From Labrys sp. KNU-23 (GTDB lineage: Bacteria; Pseudomonadota; Alphaproteobacteria; Rhizobiales; Labraceae), in contig NZ_CP043488.1 of assembly GCF_008330945.1 (NCBI RefSeq), positions 744,001 through 808,000 of the forward strand: a stretch of 64,000 bases of DNA, read 5' to 3'. Below the pieces are notes generated by a model that saw only the letters and a list, made by a program, of their open reading frames with translations, searched no databases and was not told the DNA's origin. Below are positions 54,301-59,487 of this stretch, piece by piece. Positions within the stretch are counted from its first letter, which is position 1. Each line of letters starts with the position of its first letter. Both the position numbers and the translations under genes were made by a program.

Positions 54301-56229
54301 GGTGAGCTGGGTGTTGGCATCGGTGAGGGCCTTCTTGGCGTCGGCGAGCGAGCCTTCCGGCGTCGGCGCGTTCCATTGCAGGCCGAAGGGGGCCAGCTTG
54401 TCGTCGAGCAGGGCCTTGGCGTCGGTCATCGCGCCCTTATAGGCGGGATCGAGCGCGTAGACGTTCAGCTGTGCTTGTGACTGATTGACCTTGGCACTGG
54501 CCTCGGCCCGCTGCCCGATGGCGACGTTTTCGGCGTCCATCGCCTTGGCGACCACCGGATCGACCCATTTGCCGTTCTTCGGCACCCAGTCGCCGCCTGA
54601 CGGTGCCTTGCCGGGGGGCGGGGTGCCATAGGGGTTTTCCGCCGTCGGATTGGTGCCAGGCTGGCCCTCGCCGTATTTTGCGATGGCGTCCTGGGTTTTC
54701 TGGTGCAGGTCGGTGACGGCCTGCTGCAGGCTTGGCAATTCCTCGCCGGCGAAGATGCCGTCGAGGGTGGTCTTGACGATCTCGGCCTTCTTGGCTTCCT
54801 GCGGATCGGAGCTCTTGGGATCGATGGAAACAAGCGTCTGGGCGAGTGCGGCCTCGGCGCTGTCGGGCTTGACCTTGACGTCGCGCCCGGTGGCGTCGTC
54901 ATGCAGGGTCATGCTGCCATCCGGCTTGGTGGTCAGCGTGTAACCGTTGAAGGTCACGGAGACGGTGGTGTCCTTGCCCTGCTTCACGGTGCGCGTGGTG
55001 CGGCCATTGCCTTCGACCACACTCTTGGTCTCGGTCCCGTTGGCTTCCGCGCTGGTGGTGACCGCATTGCCCTTTTCGTCGGTCGTGCGCACCGTGCGGG
55101 AATCGTGCTGATAGTCCTGGTAATAGCCGGTGACCGTCTTGCCGGTCTTCTGGTCGACGATCTCCGTCGATTGCACGTCGCCATTGTCGCTGGTGGGCTG
55201 GCTCGTCTTGACCTCCAGGCCGGCCGCCGCGAGCTGGGCGGTCACCTGCTCCTTGGTCAGCCCGCGTTCGGTGGCGATCTGGTCGATGCTCTTGCCGGCG
55301 GCGACATCGTTCTCGATGCCCTCGGCCCCCTTGCGGGTCGGATCCTGGCTGGCGGCAAGCGTCGTCTTCTGCCCCTTGGCATCAGTCACCACCGTGGCGG
55401 ACTTACCGTCCGCGCCGGTCGTCCTCACCGTCGTCACGCCATTGGAGAGCTGCGTCGTCTGGGTGATCGTTCCCGTGCCCAGATCGTCCTCGCGGCGGGT
55501 GGTCGTCGTTCCCGTCTTCGGGTCGTAGTTGGTGGTGATCTTCTGGCCGGATTCGTCGCGCACCGGCGTGTCGGTCTCCTTGCCCTTGGCGTCCTTCACC
55601 TGGGTGTAGTAGGTGCCGTGCTGGAAATCGTAATATTCGGTGACGGTCTGGCCGGTCTTGGGGTCGCTGATCTCTGTGGTGCGGACGTCGCCATTGTCGC
55701 TCTTCGGATCGGTCGTCTTGATGTCGAGACCGCCGGCCTTGAGCTCATTGAGCACCTGGTCGCGCGTCAGCCCGCGTTCGGTGGCGATCTGGTCGACGCT
55801 CTTGCCTGTCTGAACGTCCTTGACGATGGCGCCGGCATCGGCCCCCGGCTTCGGCGTATCGGCGGGAGCCGGATTGTCGACGAGCGTAACGGCCGGCGTG
55901 CCGCTCTGGGGCGTGACGAACAAGGCGGGGGTTACCGTCGGTGCACCGGATGAAGGGATCAGCGGCGTAGTGTTCGCGAAGGCCAGCGGCGTGACGACCG
56001 GGCTTGGTGCCGTCGCCGGCGGCTCAAGTTTCGTCAGCTCCGTATTGGTCTGCTTGAGTTCCTTCTGCAGCTTGGTGGCCTCTTCGGCCTCGCCCATCTT
56101 CTGTGCGAGTCGGATCTGCTCGCGCAGCTTCTGCGCCTGGGCCCGAAGTTCTGCGATGCGGTCAATGTCGTTCTTGGGCGTGATCTTCGGCGGAGGTGGC
56201 GGCGGCAGAAAGATGGGACGAACGACCAT
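48349..56229 (-). CDS. Giant 2626-aa multidomain protein with decapeptide repeats, SH3 and LysM
   Basis: This is the largest gene of the window. In order it has a Pro-rich start and coiled coil (about 8-75), two copies of a domain containing SVDQIATERGLT (about 140-215 and 310-390), and a long Ala/Gln/Lys-rich helical part (560-900). Next comes a block I tentatively link to DUF4781 (1000-1460) and an ILACRAG segment near 1520, reminiscent of cysteine-protease-like domains. A repeat field follows (1680-2160) of L-T-x-x-Q-L-x-A-L-type decapeptides in 45-54-residue units with AIPENRI and QWEAF. Then come a membrane helix near 2382-2405, a Thr/Pro/Ser linker, an SH3-like domain (2480-2553) and a LysM domain (2566-2624). 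No signal peptide is visible. The ATG at 56229 follows TTTTGGAG. It lies within the type III cluster and behind an RpiR regulator. A type III substrate or wall-anchored structural protein are both possible; function unknown. Confidence 0.85.
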   Translation of the reverse strand: MVVRPIFLPPPPPPKITPKNDIDRIAELRAQAQKLREQIRLAQKMGEAEEATKLQKELKQTNTELTKLEPPATAPSPVVTPLAFANTTPLIPSSGAPTVTPALFVTPQSGTPAVTLVDNPAPADTPKPGADAGAIVKDVQTGKSVDQIATERGLTRDQVLNELKAGGLDIKTTDPKSDNGDVRTTEISDPKTGQTVTEYYDFQHGTYYTQVKDAKGKETDTPVRDESGQKITTNYDPKTGTTTTRREDDLGTGTITQTTQLSNGVTTVRTTGADGKSATVVTDAKGQKTTLAASQDPTRKGAEGIENDVAAGKSIDQIATERGLTKEQVTAQLAAAGLEVKTSQPTSDNGDVQSTEIVDQKTGKTVTGYYQDYQHDSRTVRTTDEKGNAVTTSAEANGTETKSVVEGNGRTTRTVKQGKDTTVSVTFNGYTLTTKPDGSMTLHDDATGRDVKVKPDSAEAALAQTLVSIDPKSSDPQEAKKAEIVKTTLDGIFAGEELPSLQQAVTDLHQKTQDAIAKYGEGQPGTNPTAENPYGTPPPGKAPSGGDWVPKNGKWVDPVVAKAMDAENVAIGQRAEASAKVNQSQAQLNVYALDPAYKGAMTDAKALLDDKLAPFGLQWNAPTPEGSLADAKKALTDANTQLTNATTARENYEKAQRLLDQAISKQATLPPPPPLPGQTTVRATAADDHTNYELKDTQSKAAHDDVTALFYQAGLSSSQGDKALADYLVGVRQQEVNATKPGTPERTAAEKNLSDAKTLSENAGKQVDAATTYSNFYSATSTLSGQEVQATDLRQKILAQYRAANPGSFDMEKEYSTYGGDYLGKIKEQHVIEDPKDHQLYLETKYEHDTKRVQLTFATSDKNIREDLRNGELNKQWQALLNNPANANMCYADGRGGLAAAKAAQVSAGQQIQAMMKDQLGLVRDGLDKQITGLKTDLDGALKQHGPGSVEAPAGLLPQGTQPVEVTVNGQKVQVTPDMAGDVQRGGIDAIVKSGKPVRMEINGQWLWVHPDVAAAQIRLDTVQDQRASVENARQSAERSEQWYSFLLTQPLKLLDDAGSAPHYAHLQSVYLDDHPDQAMSVYQATFQNLYNSGYNDQFTPLEGRQAQEGLVARTLGLDTSSDDGRTTLDKVVDEIRDIGGNTASVKVVPLFYVDDKVGAQQVSLIAVQDGDKTWYVDATGQKFESIKDFQDNNRQFQESGKLIVPVGLNMKPGADGKIDLEVVQARNVSTFDKIVDPIVGIGTALATAVAVIPNPFSPLAAGVAYAGGAYLGTRAVIKEVGYLQHGGELGDMESMMNIGTVATTVLPMGSSVLRTIGMAKTTELSVGQAFRASIGMTGQGGSVATTADAYMRSSGGLNRTARGLDWAAIGTGVPLTAVSAHDLAAYGDQMSGLEFASALTSLGVGVAGTGLGVKGLRATKPLAAADESASGSPSTALPASVNTRSFASENGRTLNYLPDGTVTIGGQPVAAKDLSIGLSNKGAVDKDTFLVIADETNLPGATQLIEDLRNTGYRDGQSITILACRAGSLDHQTGSPLTRSLAGEVADRLGVRTRAYDGPVELAGAIKPAEGGKEVVELPGLPLTDVSGRATLEQPNHAVQERFWFKGGKNTAPPASPSNVHVAGDGPIDPITLGKKTGPNPSGQSPKSTPPTRKQLQATDPKQLDFTQLNATNVPWLKPDQVASFTPKQWEAFKQAGLQDHLTPRQLQAIPENRIGKLDIAALSEPQIQALTQAQVAALTGPQLQALNQAHLKPNQIRAIPENRIRYLDVASLTPKQVPSLSPAQLNAMTAGQWKAFNQAGLSAHLTKTQIRAIPENRIADLNMNGMTSKQIASFSVRQWEAFRQASLQGQLTPAQIGAIPTNRLKYLDVATLSDSQTAGLTKGQIAAMTDGQWQAFIQAGRQSALAKTQIGAIPTNRIKDLQGATLSKDQVAAMTDAQWQAFVKSGHQSTLSQTALEGISNQRLQHLDVTTLEARQVGWLTPDQLSALTEQQVQALSGDQLRTIPDASVGRLAKHLTEGQIPELTLTQMEAVTGPQKTAMSEDGRQLLDDLIAVRKLSPADIAGLSRGGVATLTADQLKDMTPAQLRAIAPKRIKYLDLSELSASQLSELTPQQVKKLRPSEVAGLEESQLMAFTPAQVDVLKPYQVALLKADQRSALNGYTPASRPARALAKVRAVGGDDLAVTTTATAVFAAVWPALPPHVQISLRASGLAWRGLTMSVAATLPGKWTALHTPLGRAMKFGDALSYLPTQAAGVPMTVDAAGAGGAFFEGSNAFYFAKALREARTGRPAMSMADKWNLPSYAAGSVFSLVDSVPKDGSNLSNLPVVPDALSKGFDFVPGGAETVDNAAFLLGSAYLWARGARTGLGRGKWEPKMSGFDRVVFGVTFGGGMILFSGIAIANWLDKQKTTNAPGVQPSGNNSTPTPTTPAPTTPTPTPSKTTPTTSPTATSSSTPSPTTAKTGPNKPLPREPGKPEATPAQFVVSADDGLNLREDATGNSNVETVIRPGSLVKETGASKTDESGRTWVPVSAHGADGRERQGWVEASFVQTHPAGSQDGEGRLNPELERQGYQPIIARDGDTMGGIARNHSADVRETVLLNMGHIAIPDVIFAGDRIYLPGATA
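49745..51190 (-). repeat. tandem decapeptide-type coding repeats within the giant gene
   Basis: This DNA encodes about 480 residues of L-T-x-x-Q-type decapeptides grouped into larger units. The recurring AIPENRI-like element is spaced 150, 163, 136 and 162 bases apart in its first five copies. Each larger unit also carries a QWEAF/QWQAF motif. Codon differences between copies show the array is old rather than a recent slippage product. Confidence 0.8.
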
Positions 56230-56313
56230 GCGTTGAATCTCCAAAAGCAGCCCGATTTCCTGCGCACCTCCACCGGAACGCCTGAGCCGGGTTTCAAAGT
56301 GGCTGTGGCGCCC

Positions 56314-57237
56314 TCATCGCGAGGGCGTCCAGTAGACATCGTATTCGCTGAGATGCTGCTCCACGGCGCGCATCGCCTCCTTGACGTCGACGCCGGACCG
56401 TTGAGCGATGAGAGCGATCAGGATCTCCGCCGCCGCGAGGGCCGGCGTGACGCTCCTGAAGAAGGAATGGGATTCGACCGTGACGATGACGCTGGCACGC
56501 GCCAGGCGTGCTAGCGGCGACACGCGGCTGTCGGTGATCGCCACGATGGTCACGCCGCGCTTGGCCGCACGGCGCGCCACTTCGACCGTGGCGCGGGCAT
56601 AGGGCGCCATGCCGACCACCAGCATGACATCTTCGGGGCCGGCATGGCGAAGCGCATCGACCTCGCCCTTCGCAGCGGCATCGAGCAGCGTGCCGCGATC
56701 GTCGAACAGCGAGAACAGACGGGAAAAGTGAGTCGCCACCACCTGCTCGGAACGCAGACCCAGGCAATAGATGCGCCGCGCGCCGATCAATATGTCGGCG
56801 ACCGCGACATGCTGCATGGCGCTGGTATATTCGCCCAGGCGCGCGACCTGGGCGGCGAGCATGTCGGTGGTCGCGCTGACCGTGGAATAGCCTTGGCCGT
56901 CCTCCGCCACACTCGGTGTCTCGGCCGCTTCTGCAGGCTTGGTGGCCGGTTTGGCGCCCGGCTCGCGCAGCGCCTGCGCATAGAGGGCGCGCATGTCCTC
57001 ATAGGCTTCCAGACCCAGCCAGCGGGCAAGGCGCATCATGGTGGAATGCGAGACGCCGGCCCGCTGCGCCTGCTCGCGCATCGATATCAGCGCAACCTCC
57101 TGGGGGTGGTCCAGCACGAACCGGGCCGCCAGTTTCAGCTGCGACGGCATGGTCTCGAACCGCTCGACCAGGAGCTGCGTCAACGGACCTTCTCTCATTG
57201 CGGCGACCCAAATTTGTTGATGACGAGAGTATGACAT
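56314..57237 (-). CDS. MurR/RpiR-family transcriptional regulator
   Basis: A regulator of about 307 aa. The N-terminal HTH_6 domain (about residues 10-85) shows FETMPSQLKLAARFVLDHPQEVA and AGVSHSTMMRLARWLG. A C-terminal SIS phosphosugar-binding domain (about 140-270) shows RIYCLGLRSEQVVATHFSRLF, VMLVVGMAPYARATVEV and VTIVAITDSRVSPLA. Starts at 57237, 57198 and a TTG at 57249 are possible, none with a good ribosome site. It is 84 bp upstream of the giant gene on the same strand and diverges from the sctD operon, with the shared box between. It could tie type III expression to a sugar phosphate or cell-wall sugar signal. Confidence 0.85.
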   Translation of the reverse strand: MSYSRHQQIWVAAMREGPLTQLLVERFETMPSQLKLAARFVLDHPQEVALISMREQAQRAGVSHSTMMRLARWLGLEAYEDMRALYAQALREPGAKPATKPAEAAETPSVAEDGQGYSTVSATTDMLAAQVARLGEYTSAMQHVAVADILIGARRIYCLGLRSEQVVATHFSRLFSLFDDRGTLLDAAAKGEVDALRHAGPEDVMLVVGMAPYARATVEVARRAAKRGVTIVAITDSRVSPLARLARASVIVTVESHSFFRSVTPALAAAEILIALIAQRSGVDVKEAMRAVEQHLSEYDVYWTPSR

Positions 57238-57281
57238 GGCCTTCGCCAATGCAACAATTGGAACTTATTAATAACGTGCAT

Positions 57282-57301
57282 TCCAAATGGACTTTCATTT
57301 C
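57282..57301 (+). promoter_or_regulatory. shared type III box, copy 2
   Basis: TCCAAATGGACTTTCATTTC read toward the sctD operon matches box 1 (46990-47009, other strand) at 19 of 20 positions. It lies 94 bases before the small filament-like gene and 45 bases before the rpiR-like gene. A partial second site, AAGTTCCAATTG read leftward, lies at 57255-57266, closer to the regulator gene. Confidence 0.65.
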
Positions 57302-57394
57302 GAGATTCACTAGCATGCCGGCGACGGCGATCCGAGCGATGCCCTTCGCGGTCTTGTGATCTCGCCGTTCGAAGCGCGATTCAAGGAGTGAACG

Positions 57395-57571
57395 ATGTCC
57401 GTGTCTTCCCTAAATCCAAACGCATCGAGCAGCCCCAGCGGGGCCGTCGACGATGCGATCGCGAAAATGGAAAAGATGTTCTTGCTGAACCTGAAGCTTC
57501 AGGTGGCGACCACTGAAATCGGCGTCAAAAACAAGGCCGCCGACAACATCACCCGCGGCAGCAAGACCTGA
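57395..57571 (+). CDS. 58-aa filament-like protein at the head of the sctD operon (candidate needle or rod subunit)
   Basis: A short frame (MSVSSLNPNASSSPSG start) with an excellent AAGGAG ribosome site. The first 16 residues are Ser/Asn/Pro-rich, like a type III export signal. The rest is one amphipathic helix (DDAIAKMEKMFLLNLKLQVA, then a polar tail ending ITRGSKT), a pattern shared by needle and inner-rod C-termini. At 58 residues it is shorter than usual needles of 70-90. No other needle gene is visible in the window, so this is the best SctF candidate, but the identity is not proven. Confidence 0.6.
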   Translation: MSVSSLNPNASSSPSGAVDDAIAKMEKMFLLNLKLQVATTEIGVKNKAADNITRGSKT

Positions 57572-57683
57572 GTGACGAGCGCCGCCGGCCTCGGCTGGCG
57601 GCGCTTGAACCGCATCGTCGGTGCCGCTTTCCGAAGGCGCAGATCGGAAAAGGCGGCCCGATTGGGGATTGGGGATGGGATCG

Positions 57684-58715
57684 ATGCCCACCGGATTGAT
57701 CGACAAGGCTCAAGGTGAGGCGCGTGCCCTGCGTCGGCCCTCGCCACCGCCGGCCGTGGATGCGAGCAAGGCCCGATTCGAGCCCGAAGCCGCCATGGAC
57801 TTCAAGGTGATCGGTGGCCTCCACGAGGGTGCCAGCCTCAGGCTCGACGAGGCGGACTATACGATCGGCTCGGGCACGGATGCCGACATCGTCCTGAGGG
57901 ACGCGGGGATCGCGCCCATTCATGCGCGCCTGCGTTGCCGGGGACGCCGGGTGGAGATCGAAGCGCTCGGGGGGCCGCTCAACCTTGCAAATGGGGAAAT
58001 CCTGCCCGAGGGCCATGGACGCCGCAGCCGCCTGCCGCTTGAAGTCGGTATCGGCGAGGCGCGGTTTCGGCTGGATTCGCAGCGCCGATCGGCGATGGTG
58101 GCCGGTTTGGGCGGCGGGACATGGCTCGGCCGGTTGCTGTTCGCGGGTGCCGCAATCGTCGTCACGGTGGTGGGATCTTCGTTTGCCTTGAACTGGTTGT
58201 CGAGCGCCACGGCGTTTTCCTCTCAGGCCAACCGGGCCGAAGAGCTGCAGCCGATCCCCGCTATCTCCGAAAAGCCCGGCGCGCAGCCGGCCGTCGCGGG
58301 CCTGAACGGTGCAGCCGATCCGGCAGTCCGCGCTCGCGATGATCTGGCGGGCCGTCTGGCCGCTGCCGGATTCTCCAATCTGACCATCGCCGCCGAAAAG
58401 GACCGTCTGGTCGTCTCGGGCGTGCTGCCGGCGCAGCAAGGCGAAGCGTGGCGGGATATCCAGGCGCGCTATGACCAGGCCCATGGCGGCCGTGTCCCTC
58501 TCGTCTCGCGGGTCGAGACGGGCAAGCCTGTCCAGTCGCCCCCGCTCACCTTGCGGGCGATCTGGTTCGGAGAGCGGCCCTATGTGATCGCCAGCGATGG
58601 CGCCCGCTATCACGAAGGAGCTTTCGTCACCGGCGGCTGGATCATCCAGAAGATCGGCGAGGATGACCTGCAGCTGGCCAAGAACGGCTCGACGCTCACC
58701 TTGAAATACCGATGA
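57684..58715 (+). CDS. sctD: Type III secretion inner membrane ring protein SctD
   Basis: This basal-body ring protein (about 343 aa) belongs to the YscD family. A forkhead-associated-like cytoplasmic domain (about residues 38-130; DFKVIGGLHEGASLRLDEAD, IGSGTDADIVL, IHARLR) is followed by a membrane helix (about 148-170, LLFAGAAIVVTVVGSSFAL) and periplasmic ring-building domains with LTIAAEKDRLVVSGVLP. The start is uncertain: ATGs at 57675, 57684 and 57795 are in frame and none has a strong ribosome site. Its stop overlaps the next gene (ATGA). Confidence 0.85.
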   Translation: MPTGLIDKAQGEARALRRPSPPPAVDASKARFEPEAAMDFKVIGGLHEGASLRLDEADYTIGSGTDADIVLRDAGIAPIHARLRCRGRRVEIEALGGPLNLANGEILPEGHGRRSRLPLEVGIGEARFRLDSQRRSAMVAGLGGGTWLGRLLFAGAAIVVTVVGSSFALNWLSSATAFSSQANRAEELQPIPAISEKPGAQPAVAGLNGAADPAVRARDDLAGRLAAAGFSNLTIAAEKDRLVVSGVLPAQQGEAWRDIQARYDQAHGGRVPLVSRVETGKPVQSPPLTLRAIWFGERPYVIASDGARYHEGAFVTGGWIIQKIGEDDLQLAKNGSTLTLKYR

Positions 58716-59149
58716 CCCGACGGCTGGATGCCATTCGCCTCGATGCCCCCAATCTCGGTTCGTCCGCCCAGGAGACGAACGTCAAGGGCTTGCAGGGACC
58801 CCCGGTCAACCGGCGGCGGCTGCATTCGATCGAATCGCGTTCCGACGAGGCCGGCAAGGCGGGCAAGAGCGAGCGTTCGGAGACGACGGCGCGATCGACC
58901 GGCAGGCCGGCGGGACCATCGGCAAAGCGTTCTCTCGATGACGAACTCCTGGATTTCACCATGCCAAAGGGAGCCGGCTCGGCCATCCTGCGCCGCTCGG
59001 TTCCCATCCTGCGCTACTGCATCACCGATCTGGTGCCCCAGCTGGAGGGGGGAGACCAGCTTCGCAGCCTCGCCCGATCGCTGATGGAGGAGGAGATCGA
59101 GCGTCATCGCGACCTGATGGCACGGCTGCAGAAGGAAACCGAAAGCTGA
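58712..59149 (+). CDS. sctX: YscX-like type III secretion protein SctX (candidate)
   Basis: A 145-aa protein with a disordered, charged N-terminal 70 residues and a helical C-terminus. From SLDDELLDFTMPKG onward the spacing and pattern resemble the end of Yersinia YscX (a SLWDFASPG-like motif followed by two helices). The gene lies directly before a YscY-like TPR gene and sctV, the same X-Y-V order as in Yersinia. YscX is an early exported protein that binds YscY and SctV. Similarity is weak by eye, so gene order carries much of the argument. It overlaps sctD by four bases. Confidence 0.6.
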   Translation: MTRRLDAIRLDAPNLGSSAQETNVKGLQGPPVNRRRLHSIESRSDEAGKAGKSERSETTARSTGRPAGPSAKRSLDDELLDFTMPKGAGSAILRRSVPILRYCITDLVPQLEGGDQLRSLARSLMEEEIERHRDLMARLQKETES

Positions 59150-59166
59150 CCGACCGGCAGGACACC

Positions 59167-59487
59167 GTGAAGCTGCTGCACCTGCTGGGCCATCTCTATG
59201 GCCGCCACGGGCAGGTCAAGCGCGGCACCGCCTATCTCCTCATCGCGGCTCAGCTCGAGCCGACGAATACGGACGTCCTGCGCACCCTGGCCCATCTGCT
59301 CGTGCTGGGCGGCGAGGCGGACAAGGCGCTCGCCACGATCGAACGGCTGGAGGAACTGGAAAGCGCCGATCATCCAGCCCTCGCCTTGCTCAGGGGCAAG
59401 GCCTTGCTGGCGGCGGGGCGCACTGTGGAAGCGCGGCGGTCCTTTCAGGACTTTCTGGCGCAACGAGAGCTGAATGACCATGCCTGA
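59167..59487 (+). CDS. sctY: YscY-like TPR chaperone SctY (candidate)
   Basis: A 106-aa all-helical protein with about three TPR units (GHLYGRHGQVKRGTAYLLIAA, LAHLLVLGGEADKALATI, and a last unit ARRSFQDFLAQRELNDHA). Yersinia YscY has the same size and ends in a similar ARHAYQHYLELKDHNES-like segment. It begins with GTG after GGCAGGACACC and overlaps sctV by 14 bases. It should chaperone SctX and contact SctV. A generic TPR protein is the alternative. Confidence 0.65.
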   Translation: MKLLHLLGHLYGRHGQVKRGTAYLLIAAQLEPTNTDVLRTLAHLLVLGGEADKALATIERLEELESADHPALALLRGKALLAAGRTVEARRSFQDFLAQRELNDHA

